Source: JAGIBJ01 sp032119595
Lineage (GTDB): Bacteria > Actinomycetota > Thermoleophilia > Solirubrobacterales > Solirubrobacteraceae
Direction of reading: 5' to 3'
DNA: 64,000 nt
NCBI GenBank assembly: GCA_032119595.1
Contig: JAUMBQ010000004.1
Location: 1-64,000, forward strand
How positions within the stretch are numbered: position 1 is the stretch's first letter; every line of letters starts with the position of its first letter. Made by a program: the position numbers and the translations under genes. Below the pieces are notes generated by a model. The model worked only from the letters and a program-made list of their open reading frames with translations, did not search any database and was not told the DNA's origin. Below are positions 32,212 to 41,315 of this stretch, piece by piece.

Positions 32212-34128
32212 GTGATCGCCGTTATTGCAGTTCGCGGCGACGCGGCCCAGGTCGACGCGGCTCGCGACGCGCTCGCGGCGGCCACGGCCGGCTTGGCGTT
32301 CTTCGAGGGCGCGACCGTGGAGTCGTGGGTCGCGGGCTCCGGTGTGGCTGGGGCCGTTTGGATTCGCTCGATCGGCGTGCATGCGGCCGAGGAGTCGTCG
32401 TGGGTCTCGACCGACCGGGCAGCGTTCGTGCTCGGGCAGCCGATCCGCTGGACGGGCGCCAAGGCCGACGGCGCCAACGTGCTCGACGCCGAACGCATGG
32501 CCGCCGAGGATCCGGTCGCGCTGGCCGGTGACATCGACGGCCGCGGGCTCGTGCTGCTCGTGGGCGGCGGCCGCCGCGATGGCCGCGGCTCCGGAGAGAA
32601 CGTGGCCATCGAGATCGTCGGCGATCCGATGCACAGCTACCCGCTCTACTCGCTCGAGCGGCCCGGCCGGTCTGGCGCCGGTCACGCGGCTGGCGCAGGC
32701 GCGGCTCGTGGCGGGTCTGGTGGCGCGGGTGGATCTGGCGGCGCTGGCGGACCTGGTGGATCGGCGAGCGGGTCTGGCGCCGCGGCTGGCTGGTCTGGCG
32801 GGTCTGGCGGCGGAGCCGGCCGGGCCGATTCAGCGCTCTGGGTCACCAACTTCCCGGGGGCGCTGCGGGGCGCGGCCGCGTCGCCGGCGCTCGTGCCGTC
32901 GCGGATCGCGAGCGCGATCGCGTACGGGTCGAGCTTCGATGCGGCGCCATGGATCCAGGGTGTGCAGCGCGTCGGAAGCTGGAGCAGTGCCGCGCCGATC
33001 CCGGAAGGCATCCGTCTGCACAGCGCCGCTCCGACGCTCCGCGAGCTCGCGGCGCTCCACGGCCGAGGCGAGATCCGCCCGGCCGACGCCGGCGAGCTGC
33101 TCGTCGAGATCACGCGCGCCATGGCGCTGCGCCACGGCGCCGACCTGATCGTGCCCGTCAGCGCCGGCAAGGACTCGCGCCTGATTCTCGCGGCGGCGCT
33201 CAAGGCCGAGCTGCCGATCCGCACGGTGACGGGCGGCGCGGAAGACAGCGCCGACGTCACGGTCGGCAAGTGGCTGGCCGAGGCGTCGGGCGTCAGTCAC
33301 CAGCGCATCAGCGACACCGCGCCCACGAGAACGACGCACCCGCTCGAGACGATCGACCTCGTCAGCCGGGTCACGGCCGGCGTGATCACGGCCGGCGACG
33401 CGCACTTCTTCCCGCACCGCCCGTCGGACGTCGGCGGCACCTGGCTCAGCGGCCAGGCCGGTGAGATCGCCCGCGCGTTCTACGGCCGGCCGATGGGTCC
33501 GGCGACGCCAGCAGTCGTGCTGCTTAAGGCGATGTCGCGTCGCCCGCGTCGCCCACTCCCGCTCACCGTCGGTGCTGAGCGTCGGGTGGCCGGCGAGGTC
33601 TGGCGTCGCCTGCGCGGCCTGCGCCGCGCCGGTGCCGGCCCGGACGCCCTCGGCGATGTCTTCTACCTCACGGACCGCATGGGCCGCCACATCTCCGGCG
33701 CCCTCCTGCACTTCGAACTCGGCCTTGACTACGCCTCACCGCTCTGGAGTCGCCGCCTGCTGCCGTACATGTGGGCCGGCACGGGCGAGCAGCGCCAGCG
33801 GTCGACGTTCCACGACGAGGTCACCCTCGCGCTCGTCGACGGGCAGCCCGCGGGCATGCGTACGGCCTTCCACGACGCGGTGCGCGGCACCGGCGGCCCG
33901 AAAGAGGCGCCCATCGAGCCGGGCGGCTTCGCCGACGACGCCCTCCTGACAGCCCAGACCCACCTGCGCTCGCTGGTCGACGCCATGCCCGCCTCGGATC
34001 CGCTTTGGAAGACCCTCTCGCGCAAGCGCACCATCGGCCTCGCCGAGCGACCAGGCTCACAGCTCGACTTCATCGAGCGCCAGCACGTGTGGCGTCTCGC
34101 CACGGCGCTGCACGGCTGGCGCGCGTAG
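32212..34128 (+). CDS. Asparagine-synthetase-like protein with degenerate glutaminase half
   Basis: A 638-residue protein. The C-terminal part has a PP-loop, IVPVSAGKDSRLILAAAL, in place of the SGGxDS loop, and continues like the AsnB ATP-pyrophosphatase domain. The N-terminal part (IAVIAVRGDAAQVDAARDAL) occupies the place of the glutamine amidotransferase domain, but lacks the N-terminal Cys that such domains need. Residues about 155-205 are a Gly/Ala/Ser linker (patterns such as GGAGGSGGAGGPGG). It may form an amide or other acyl-adenylate chemistry with ammonia or another amine. The start is GTG at 32212. Confidence 0.65.
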   Translation: MIAVIAVRGDAAQVDAARDALAAATAGLAFFEGATVESWVAGSGVAGAVWIRSIGVHAAEESSWVSTDRAAFVLGQPIRWTGAKADGANVLDAERMAAEDPVALAGDIDGRGLVLLVGGGRRDGRGSGENVAIEIVGDPMHSYPLYSLERPGRSGAGHAAGAGAARGGSGGAGGSGGAGGPGGSASGSGAAAGWSGGSGGGAGRADSALWVTNFPGALRGAAASPALVPSRIASAIAYGSSFDAAPWIQGVQRVGSWSSAAPIPEGIRLHSAAPTLRELAALHGRGEIRPADAGELLVEITRAMALRHGADLIVPVSAGKDSRLILAAALKAELPIRTVTGGAEDSADVTVGKWLAEASGVSHQRISDTAPTRTTHPLETIDLVSRVTAGVITAGDAHFFPHRPSDVGGTWLSGQAGEIARAFYGRPMGPATPAVVLLKAMSRRPRRPLPLTVGAERRVAGEVWRRLRGLRRAGAGPDALGDVFYLTDRMGRHISGALLHFELGLDYASPLWSRRLLPYMWAGTGEQRQRSTFHDEVTLALVDGQPAGMRTAFHDAVRGTGGPKEAPIEPGGFADDALLTAQTHLRSLVDAMPASDPLWKTLSRKRTIGLAERPGSQLDFIERQHVWRLATALHGWRA

Positions 34129-34136
34129 CGCGCTAG

Positions 34137-34400
34137 GCGCGCCGCGCGGGGCGGCCGGCGCCCCCGCCAACGCCGAACGTCGGAATATGCCCCCTATGGG
34201 GTGGGTAATCCGACGTTCGACGCTGGATGAGTCGATCCACGACGAGCGATCAGGCAAGCAGCCCATGGCGCGGGCGGCGCGCCGCGGGGCGGTCGGCGCC
34301 GGCGCCCCCGCCAATGCCGAACGTCGGAATATGCCCCCTATGGGGTGGGTAATCCGACGTTCGACGCTGGATGAGTCGATCCACGACGAGCGTTCAGGCT
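34137..34400. repeat. 144-base tandem duplication carrying a perfect hairpin
   Basis: Two copies of a block of about 144 bases lie head to tail. Each holds GAACGTCGGA (34175 and 34319) pairing with TCCGACGTTC (34209 and 34353), with an inner GCCCC/GGGGT stem around CTAT. The copies are nearly identical across the hairpin and its right flank. They fill most of the 311-base gap between the AsnB-like and hemW stops. The 91-codon open frame made by the duplication is not credible as a gene. Confidence 0.88.
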
Positions 34401-34439
34401 CCAACAAGCAGCCCACGGCGCGGGCGGGGCAGCTCCGCG

Positions 34440-35651
34440 CTAGGCGGCGAGGTCGATGGTGACCGGGTCGGCGAGGAGCCGGCCGCGGAGCGTGAGGACG
34501 GCGTGGCCCGCTTCGAACGAAGCCGGCTCCAGCAGCCCACCGTCGAGGTGCTTGCGCGCGGCGCGGGCGCCCGCGCGCGTGAGCGCATCGAGCGGCACGC
34601 CTTCGGCGAGGCGCAAGCCGAGCATCACCCGTTCCAAGCGGAGCTCCTCGTCGGCAGGCTGTTCGCGGGCGGCCGCAGGCGACCCGCCGGCGGCGAGCTT
34701 TTCCGACCATGCCCGCGGATGGAGGACGTTCCACCAGCGCACCCCGCCGACGTGGCTGTGGGCGCCCGGGCCGGCGCCCCACCAGTTGCCCTCGCGCCAG
34801 TAGCCGAGGTTGTGGCGGCAGTGCGCGGCCTCGTCGACGGCCCACGAGCACGTCTCGTACCAATGCAGTCCGGCGTCGCTGAGGACGCGTTCGGCCGACT
34901 CGAACCGGTCGACGATCACGTCCTCGCCGGGCACCTCGAGCAGGCCCTTGCGCACCTGCGCCGCCATCTTCGTCCCGGGCTCCACGATCAGCGAGTACGT
35001 ACTGACGTGATCGGGCTCGGCCTCGATGGCGGTCTGCAGCGAGAACTCCCAGTCGGCCGCGGTCTCGCCCGGAGTGCCGTAGATGAGGTCGACGCTCACC
35101 TGCTCAAATCCCGCCGCGCGTGCCTCGTGCGCTGCGGCAACGGCCCGGCCCGGCGAGTGAACGCGGTCGAGCGTCGCGAGCACCGACGGGACCGCACTCT
35201 GCATCCCCAGCGACAGCCTCGTGAAGCCGCCCTCGCGCAGCGCCGCCAGCGACCGCGGATCCACTGATTCGGGGTTGGCTTCGGTCGTGATCTCGGCATC
35301 GTCGGCCAGGCCAAATCGCTCGCGCACCCCGTCGAGAAGTCGCACGAGCTCGGCCGACGCCAGCAAGGTCGGCGTGCCACCACCAAAGAACACGGTTGAG
35401 GCGGGCGGGACGTCGTCGCCGAGCACCGTGCGGGCCAGGTCGAGTTCGCGCAGCACGGCGTCGACGTAGCCCGCGGTCGCCGAGCCACTCTCGCCAGCGA
35501 CGTACGTGTTGAAGTCGCAGTAGCCGCAGCGCGTCGCGCAGAACGGCACGTGGATGTACACCCCGAACGGGGGCGCCGCGAGCTGCTCGAGCGCCGCAGC
35601 GGGAAGGGCGCCGTCGGCGGGGGCCGGGTCGCCGTCGGGGAGTCTGGCCAT
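34440..35651 (-). CDS. hemW: Radical SAM protein HemW (coproporphyrinogen oxidase-like)
   Basis: A 403-residue radical SAM protein. The iron-sulfur motif is CATRCGYC with Cys38, Cys42 and Cys45, in the HemN/HemW context YIHVPFCATRCGYCDFNTY. STVFFGGGTPTLL and ITTEANPESVD follow as in HemW, and the C-terminal HemN-like domain begins near HNLGYWREGNWWGAGPGAHSHV. The N-terminal HemN extension is absent, so heme delivery (HemW) is a better call than coproporphyrinogen oxidation. The ATG at 35651 is chosen. Confidence 0.88.
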   Translation of the reverse strand: MARLPDGDPAPADGALPAAALEQLAAPPFGVYIHVPFCATRCGYCDFNTYVAGESGSATAGYVDAVLRELDLARTVLGDDVPPASTVFFGGGTPTLLASAELVRLLDGVRERFGLADDAEITTEANPESVDPRSLAALREGGFTRLSLGMQSAVPSVLATLDRVHSPGRAVAAAHEARAAGFEQVSVDLIYGTPGETAADWEFSLQTAIEAEPDHVSTYSLIVEPGTKMAAQVRKGLLEVPGEDVIVDRFESAERVLSDAGLHWYETCSWAVDEAAHCRHNLGYWREGNWWGAGPGAHSHVGGVRWWNVLHPRAWSEKLAAGGSPAAAREQPADEELRLERVMLGLRLAEGVPLDALTRAGARAARKHLDGGLLEPASFEAGHAVLTLRGRLLADPVTIDLAA

Positions 35652-35727
35652 CGGCGGACAGGTTAGTGAGACGCACTCGCCGGCCGCCGTTTGCGTCGAG
35701 CCGTGTTCGACGCCCATGTCGCCGCGT

Positions 35728-35743
35728 GGTACGTTCGTGTACC
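35728..35743. promoter_or_regulatory. Candidate TetR operator upstream of the P450 gene
   Basis: GGTACGTTCGTGTACC is an inverted repeat of GGTAC with a 6-base spacer, 59 bases before the P450 start codon and in the gap shared with hemW. The second gene of the P450 operon encodes a TetR protein, which makes autoregulation through this site likely but unproven. Confidence 0.45.
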
Positions 35744-35802
35744 GCAGGTTCGCGCGCTCGTCCGCAGTTCGCGGCTGAGGTCGACTCCTGCGGGCCGACG
35801 CC

Positions 35803-37152
35803 ATGACTGCACCGACCGCTCCAGCTCCCGTCGCCGCTCAGGCCGATCTCATCCACGGCCTGCCGCCGGGCTCGCGGATGCCTTCGCTCTACCAGCTGTT
35901 CGGCACGATCTACCGCGCTCGACCGCAGGCGGTGAAGTCGCGCGCGAAGTACGGCGACCTCTACACCGTGCGCCTGCCGGGCCTCGGCGCGTTCGCGACG
36001 CCCTGCACGCCCGAGCTTGTGCGCGCGGTGTTCACCGCTCCGGCCGACGTGCTCGTGGCCGGCGAGGCCAACCAGCTCGGACCGATCCTCGGCGAGAACT
36101 CGCTGCTCGCCACCGACGGTGATCGTCACCTGCGCCAGCGCAAGCTCCTCCTGCCGCCGTTCCATGGTGCGCGCATGAAGGGCTACGAGCAGCTCATCGT
36201 CGACATCGCCCGTGAGGAGATCGCGGACTGGCCGATCGACGAGGAGTTCCCGGTCGTCCCGACGGCCATGCGGATCACCGTCAAGGCGATCCTGCGGGCG
36301 GTGTTCGGAGCGCAGGGCGGCACGCTCGACCAGCTCGAGCGCCTGTTGCCTGAGCTCACGCTCCGCGGCTCGCAGCTCTCAGCGCTCCCGATCCTGCAGC
36401 GCGACCTGGGCCGCTACAGCCCGTGGGGCTGGTTCCTGGCCGCCCGCGCGCGTGTCGACGTCTTGCTCGACGAGCTCATCGACGGCGCCCGCGTCGACCC
36501 TGCCCTGGCGGACCGCCAGGACGTGCTCGCTCTCCTGGTCCAGGCGCGGTACGACGATGGCGAGCCGATGTCCAACGCCGAGATCCGCGACCAGCTCGTG
36601 ACCATGCTCGCGGCCGGCCACGAGACGACGGCCCAGACGCTCGGCTGGGCGATCGAGCGGCTGCGTCGCCATCCGCGCGTGCTCGACAAGCTCGTGGCTG
36701 AGGTCGACGCGGGCGGCCGCGAGTACCGCGACGCGACCGTCCGCGAGGTGCAGCGCGTGCGCCCGGTGATCCAGTTCACGACCCGCCTGGTGAAGAAGCC
36801 GTTCGCGCTTGGTGGCTACCTCCTGGCGCCGGGTACGCGCATCGCGGTCGGCGGCGCGATCACGCATTTCGACGAGCGCCTTTTCCCGAATGCGCGCGAG
36901 TTCCGGCCGGAGCGGTTCATCGACGCCAAACCCGGCACATACTCGTGGCTGCCGTTCGGCGGCGGCGTGCGGCGCTGCCCCGGCGCGACCTTCGCCCACC
37001 TGGAGATGGAGCTCGTGCTGCGCGTGATCCTCGAGGCCTACGAGGTCGTGCCGACGACGGCCCGGCCTGAGAGAATGGCGTTTCGCGGGATCGCCCAGGC
37101 GCCTGGCAAGGGCGGCCTGATCAAGGTCCGACCGCGAGCTCCAAGATCTTGA
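35803..37152 (+). CDS. Cytochrome P450
   Basis: A 449-residue heme-thiolate monooxygenase. The I-helix is AAGHETTAQTLGWAIERL, the ExxR motif is EVQR in the K helix, and the heme loop is FGGGVRRCPGATFAHLEME with the Cys ligand. No membrane anchor is seen, as in other bacterial P450s. There is no ferredoxin or reductase gene nearby, so redox partners are elsewhere. It is followed by a TetR gene whose TTG start overlaps its stop (TTGA). Confidence 0.92.
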   Translation: MTAPTAPAPVAAQADLIHGLPPGSRMPSLYQLFGTIYRARPQAVKSRAKYGDLYTVRLPGLGAFATPCTPELVRAVFTAPADVLVAGEANQLGPILGENSLLATDGDRHLRQRKLLLPPFHGARMKGYEQLIVDIAREEIADWPIDEEFPVVPTAMRITVKAILRAVFGAQGGTLDQLERLLPELTLRGSQLSALPILQRDLGRYSPWGWFLAARARVDVLLDELIDGARVDPALADRQDVLALLVQARYDDGEPMSNAEIRDQLVTMLAAGHETTAQTLGWAIERLRRHPRVLDKLVAEVDAGGREYRDATVREVQRVRPVIQFTTRLVKKPFALGGYLLAPGTRIAVGGAITHFDERLFPNAREFRPERFIDAKPGTYSWLPFGGGVRRCPGATFAHLEMELVLRVILEAYEVVPTTARPERMAFRGIAQAPGKGGLIKVRPRAPRS

Positions 37153-37820
37153 GTACCCCCATCGCATCGACCTCATCCTCAAGCCGCCCGGCGCCGGGTC
37201 GCCCGGACGCTGGCACCGCTCCGGGCGCCGGCCATCGCGAGCGTCTGCTCGATGCGATGGCGGCGTCGATTCGTGAGCACGGCTACCGCGGGACGACCGT
37301 AGCCGATGTCGTCCGCCGCGCGCGCACGTCGCGCCGCACCTTCTACCAGCACTTCGAGGACCGCGAGGCGTGTTTCCTGGAGCTCTTCGATGCGACGAAC
37401 GAGGAGCTGAGCGCCAAGATCACGTCTGCTCTGGATCCGGATGCTCCGTGGGTCCTGCAGGTCGACCAGACCATCGGTGCCTACATCGACGAGGTTGCCG
37501 CCGAGCCGCAGCTGGCTCTGGCCTTCACCCGTGAACTCGCGGCGATCGGCGAGGTCGGTACGGTTCGTCAGCGCGTCGAGACCGAGCGCTTCGCCGACCT
37601 CCTCATGGCCCTCGTCGCCGTCGTTGGTGCCAAGGATCCCTCCGTCGCGCCGATCCAAAAGGCCACGGCGATCATGATCACCGGCGGCCTGCGCGAGGTC
37701 GTCGCCTACGGTCTGGAAAACAACCAAGATCTCGACGAGGTCAAGGTCGCCGCCGCCGGTCTCATCAAGGCTGTCCTGGATCCCGACCACCGCCATTGGT
37801 CCACGACCGGCGACGCGTAG
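37149..37820 (+). CDS. TetR family regulator coupled to the P450 gene
   Basis: A 223-residue regulator. A disordered N-terminus of about 30 residues precedes the DNA-binding domain (RERLLDAMAASIREHGYRGTTVADVVRRARTSRRTFYQHFEDREACFLELF). The start is TTG at 37149, inside the stop of the P450 gene, so expression is tied to it by translational coupling. It probably represses the operon from the inverted repeat at 35728-35743 and releases it on binding the P450 substrate. Confidence 0.88.
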   Translation: MSTPIASTSSSSRPAPGRPDAGTAPGAGHRERLLDAMAASIREHGYRGTTVADVVRRARTSRRTFYQHFEDREACFLELFDATNEELSAKITSALDPDAPWVLQVDQTIGAYIDEVAAEPQLALAFTRELAAIGEVGTVRQRVETERFADLLMALVAVVGAKDPSVAPIQKATAIMITGGLREVVAYGLENNQDLDEVKVAAAGLIKAVLDPDHRHWSTTGDA

Positions 37821-37928
37821 GCGGCACCGCAGCCGGCGACACCACCCGGCAGGCCAGTCGGGCGATACGCTGCCACTCCCGCGCCGCGCACCGGACCCGA
37901 CCTCGTCGATCCACCAGCGCAGCGCCCG

Positions 37929-38002
37929 GGGCGATTGGCTCAGTTGGTTAGAGCACCTGTTTTACACACAGGGGGTCGGGGGTTCGAGTCCCTCATCGCC
38001 CA
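37929..38002 (+). tRNA. tRNA-Val (TAC)
   Basis: Acceptor GGGCGAT/ATCGCCC, D arm GCTC...GAGC, anticodon stem CCTGT/ACAGG with loop TTTACAC and TAC at 37963-37965, T arm around TTCGAGT, discriminator A. No CCA is encoded. Confidence 0.94.
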
Positions 38003-38131
38003 TGCGAGGGGGGTGCCGCGGCCGAGCGAGCAGGACGCGCGTGCGCTCGGCGTCCGCTTCGACGGTGGCCATGTCGTCGAGGTCGCCGCTGGCCCGTGCG
38101 CCTGTAGGCCGTCGACCGGTCGCTCAGTAAT

Positions 38132-38416
38132 CTACGCACGTTCTTCGAGTTCGAACCCGGCTTCGACGGCCGCCTCGGCCAGTGCCCCGAGGTACGTTGC
38201 CTCCTCCAGGTGGTCGTTCTCTGCGAGGTAGGCGTCGATCGCTTCGAAGCGGGGTTCAAGGGCGTCGATCAACTGGCGGAGGTCGTCGGTCGAGGCAGCC
38301 TCGATGTGGTCCTCGCGGTCGATGTCGTCTGGGATCGCCCAGGTTCGGATCAATGGCACGAGATCGTGGAACTCTTCGGGGAGCGCGTTGAGGTCGACGT
38401 CATCGTGCTCGTTCAT
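38132..38416 (-). CDS. Small acidic protein, 94 aa
   Basis: Not recognised. The protein is very acidic and helical (LPEEFHDLVPLIRTWAIPDDIDREDHIEAASTDDLRQLIDALEPRF in outline), with no membrane segment. The ATG at 38416 is preferred, but the frame is open to an upstream start at 38539 that would add 41 residues. The layout hints at a small regulatory or binding protein. Confidence 0.55.
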   Translation of the reverse strand: MNEHDDVDLNALPEEFHDLVPLIRTWAIPDDIDREDHIEAASTDDLRQLIDALEPRFEAIDAYLAENDHLEEATYLGALAEAAVEAGFELEERA

Positions 38417-38546
38417 GTCTCGTGGATCGGTGGTGCCTCGCAACGCTTGAGCCGATCGAGCCGCCGCGGCGCTCGTTTCGGGGTCGATCGTGGCACCTAG
38501 CGCCCGTGGGCCGAACCGCACCTTGGCGGTCCGGCTCACTCGGCGA

Positions 38547-38885
38547 TCAGTGGTCCAACAGGCCGAGCGCTAGCCACAGGAAGGAGAGGGTGGTCAGGAC
38601 CATGAGAAGCCACCAGACTGGCCGGCGAACTCGCGAGCCAGGTGGCAGCGCCAGGTAGACCACGGCCACCAGCAACGGCGAGAACTGAATGAGCGTGACG
38701 GTGTCGTTAATCCGCGTGTCGTAGCGGCCTGGCGCCGTGTTTGCCACCACCCATTTTGCCGAGAGGAGGTCGAGCCAGACGCTCCGCCCGGCGGCTTCGA
38801 CGGTGACCACCTGGCTCAGTGTCAGTTGGAGGCCGAGGAACGCGATGATCGCGAGGGCAAAGCGTTCTGAGCGGGTACGCACCAT
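38547..38885 (-). CDS. Small membrane protein, 112 aa
   Basis: Not recognised. Three hydrophobic segments are seen: FALAIIAFLGLQLTLSQVVTV, IQFSPLLVAVVYLALPPG and VWWLLMVLTTLSFLWLALGLL. The ATG at 38885 is preferred over a GTG at 38891. It precedes the small acidic protein gene on the same strand, and the two could be co-transcribed. Confidence 0.5.
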   Translation of the reverse strand: MVRTRSERFALAIIAFLGLQLTLSQVVTVEAAGRSVWLDLLSAKWVVANTAPGRYDTRINDTVTLIQFSPLLVAVVYLALPPGSRVRRPVWWLLMVLTTLSFLWLALGLLDH

Positions 38886-38963
38886 CAGCACCGAGCGAGC
38901 GCGCCCTTTAGGGCAAACCGCAGTAGCCGAACGGGGCTCGTGGCCGGGCTGCGCGAACCCGCC

Positions 38964-39452
38964 CTACGCCTGCGCCGGCCGGGCCCAGATGTTGTTGCAC
39001 GCCTCGCACGTGTCGGCCGGGATCACGCCGACGCGCATCAGGAGGGCGAAGAGTTGGCAGCCGACGCAGAGGCCGAGGGCAGCCTCGAGGGTGGCGAAGG
39101 CGACCATCACGGCCAGGAGCACGGTGGCGACGAGGTGCCAGCCGAAGGCGAGTGAGGCGATGGCCGCGAAGGTGGTGACGGACGCACCGATGGCCTGGGC
39201 GAAGCGCTTCGGCGGGCCCGGGACGTGCTTGGGCTCGCCGAGTCGCGGTGCGATCACGCGGGTCGCGAGCTGACCGAGGGGGCTGAGCTTGGGGCCGGTC
39301 GCTACGCGGGCGATGAAGCCGGCGGCGATGGGGACCAGCAGCCAGTGCCAGCCGGTGATCAGGGTGAAGGCCGAGAGGACGACGACGCCGGCCGCCACGG
39401 AGCGCGCGGCCTTCTCGTTCACGGGGTTGGGAAAGCCGATCAGGCTGCTCAT
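38964..39452 (-). CDS. DUF4395 family membrane protein
   Basis: A 162-residue protein with the DUF4395 pattern: FPNPVNEKAARSVAAGVVVL at the start, four hydrophobic segments, and a conserved cysteine cluster at the end (LGLCVGCQLFALLM then ADTCEACNN). The two Cys pairs could bind a metal or form a redox centre near the membrane surface. The open frame upstream of the ATG at 39452 is Arg-rich and not credible. Confidence 0.75.
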   Translation of the reverse strand: MSSLIGFPNPVNEKAARSVAAGVVVLSAFTLITGWHWLLVPIAAGFIARVATGPKLSPLGQLATRVIAPRLGEPKHVPGPPKRFAQAIGASVTTFAAIASLAFGWHLVATVLLAVMVAFATLEAALGLCVGCQLFALLMRVGVIPADTCEACNNIWARPAQA

Positions 39453-39657
39453 GGCCCAAATACTAGTACCTCCACCAGGTTTCGGGTATTTCGGCGCGCC
39501 GGCAGTGGACGCACGCCGCCGGCGACGGCGCCGCCCCTTTGAGCAGCGCCGCCGCCGGCGGAGGTCGTACTGGCCGGTTCCCGTGGCCAGCACTTGGATC
39601 TCGGTTCAGCGCCGCAGCGCAGCCCCATGCCAGGGCCGCGGCGCCAAACCGGGTTCG

Positions 39658-41310
39658 CTACGTCGCCACGAGAGGTGGAGTCTCGGCAGGCGACGGAGTG
39701 GCGGCCGGGCTGGAAGCCGTCGCCTTCTCGGCGGTGCGAGAGGCGGCATCGGCCATGTCGACAGGGTCGGTGGGATCCGGCTCGCGCTCCGGCTCGCCCA
39801 GGAAGTGGGCGGCGACGAAGACGAGGGCGAGGAGGAAGTACCCGAGCGGGACATGCCAGTCGGCGAAGAACTCGACCTTCTCCCCATGGATCAGCCCGAT
39901 GAGCGACAGGGCCGCCGCGACCAGCGCATACCCCGCAGCCCAGAGGAACCGCTTGTCGATCAAGAAGGCAGCGATGGCGCCCAGCAGCAGGCCCGCGAGA
40001 ACGGCACCGCTGCCAAGCACGTGCAGTCCGTTGTAGACCACGCCAGCTCCGCCGAGCGCCGCGTCGCCGACCTTGGCCGCCGAGGTCCCGGCGGCCGCCA
40101 GGGCATTGTCGATCTGGCCCGACCCCCACGCGGCGATATTCGGAACGGTGGCCAGGACGACGGCCGCGTAGTGCGCCTTCGGGACCTCCTTGAACGACTG
40201 CGCACCGATCACGAGGCCGATGTAGAGGAGCACCGGCACGATGGCCGGCACGGGGAGGAGCGACGACAACAACGGGAACAGCCCGAAGGTGCAGAACAAG
40301 AAGATCGCCACACCGGTCGCCAGCGAGTAGGAGATCCGGCCGCCGGCCTGCTTCCACCCCGGCTGGCCGACGTAGACCGCCGGCGGGAACGGGCACCCGA
40401 GGCACGAGCCGACGACGGCGCCGCCGCCATCGGCGAGCAGCACGGCGCGCAGGTTGTAGTCGTCGCCCGCAGCCTTCGCCGACTCCACGTTGCTCATGGC
40501 CTCGGTGAAGTTGTAGATGCCAAGCGGGATGGCGGTGGCGAGCAGCGGCGAGATGTCGCTGAGGCCGTCGCCGAGGAGCTCGAAGTTCAGCGACGGCAGG
40601 CCGATCGCGATCGACTCAAACGCATCGCCGACCGCAGCGGTCTCCATGAAGCCACCGGCCCACGCGATCGCTGAACCGACGAGCAGCGCAAACAGGCCGA
40701 CCGGGAAGTTGCCCGGCATCTTCACGCCACCGATGAAGCCGATGAGCAGGATGCCGAGGACCGGCAGCGCCACCCACAGCGTGTTCCACATCTGCGCGGC
40801 CGGGCTCATCGCGATGAACGTGAGCGAGATGCCTGCGAGCGTGCCGAGGAGCGCCGCGCGCGGTGTGTACTTGGCCACGTACGGCCCGACAAACGCGCCG
40901 ATCAAGATGATGATCCCGATGATGAAGGCCCACGCGAGGCCGGCGGCCCAGGCTGCCAGCGGATCCTTCGTGGCCAGGAACGTCGGGAGCATCACGACGA
41001 ACGTGACGATGAACATGTGCGGCACCGACGGCCCATAGGGCATCGCGGTGACGTCCTTGCGGCCCGACTTGATCGCGAGCCGGCGTGCCAGCCAGAAGTA
41101 GAAGACGTTGCCGACAAGCAGCTCGATGCCGAGCGCCGGCAGGATGGTGCCGAACACGTCGTCGGCTGGGATCTGCACCACCCCCGCCGCCAAACCGGCG
41201 AGGACCAGCACGTTGACGAGCATGTTGATGCCGAAGCCGAAGGCGGCATTGAGTTCGCCTCTCGACCAGAGCTCCGGCCCCGCGGGCCTGGGTGATGTGG
41301 TGGCAGCCAT
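39658..41310 (-). CDS. NCS2 family nucleobase/xanthine-uracil permease
   Basis: A 550-residue transporter with about twelve to fourteen hydrophobic segments. Conserved spots include MPYGPSVPHMFIVTFVVMLP, TEAMSNVESAKAAGDDYNLRAVLLADGGGAVVGSCLGCPFPPAVYVGQPGWK. It is longer than UraA/PbuX. It should import a purine, pyrimidine or related heterocycle by proton symport. It starts six bases after the cysteine hydrolase stop, so the two form an operon and the hydrolase probably acts on the imported compound or its breakdown product. Confidence 0.8.
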   Translation of the reverse strand: MAATTSPRPAGPELWSRGELNAAFGFGINMLVNVLVLAGLAAGVVQIPADDVFGTILPALGIELLVGNVFYFWLARRLAIKSGRKDVTAMPYGPSVPHMFIVTFVVMLPTFLATKDPLAAWAAGLAWAFIIGIIILIGAFVGPYVAKYTPRAALLGTLAGISLTFIAMSPAAQMWNTLWVALPVLGILLIGFIGGVKMPGNFPVGLFALLVGSAIAWAGGFMETAAVGDAFESIAIGLPSLNFELLGDGLSDISPLLATAIPLGIYNFTEAMSNVESAKAAGDDYNLRAVLLADGGGAVVGSCLGCPFPPAVYVGQPGWKQAGGRISYSLATGVAIFLFCTFGLFPLLSSLLPVPAIVPVLLYIGLVIGAQSFKEVPKAHYAAVVLATVPNIAAWGSGQIDNALAAAGTSAAKVGDAALGGAGVVYNGLHVLGSGAVLAGLLLGAIAAFLIDKRFLWAAGYALVAAALSLIGLIHGEKVEFFADWHVPLGYFLLALVFVAAHFLGEPEREPDPTDPVDMADAASRTAEKATASSPAATPSPAETPPLVAT

Positions 41311-41315
41311 GGGGT

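Noticed and set aside
34187..34462. 91-codon frame encoding two near-identical peptide halves
   Set aside because: It exists only because of the 144-base duplication; it reads through both hairpins and has no ribosome site.
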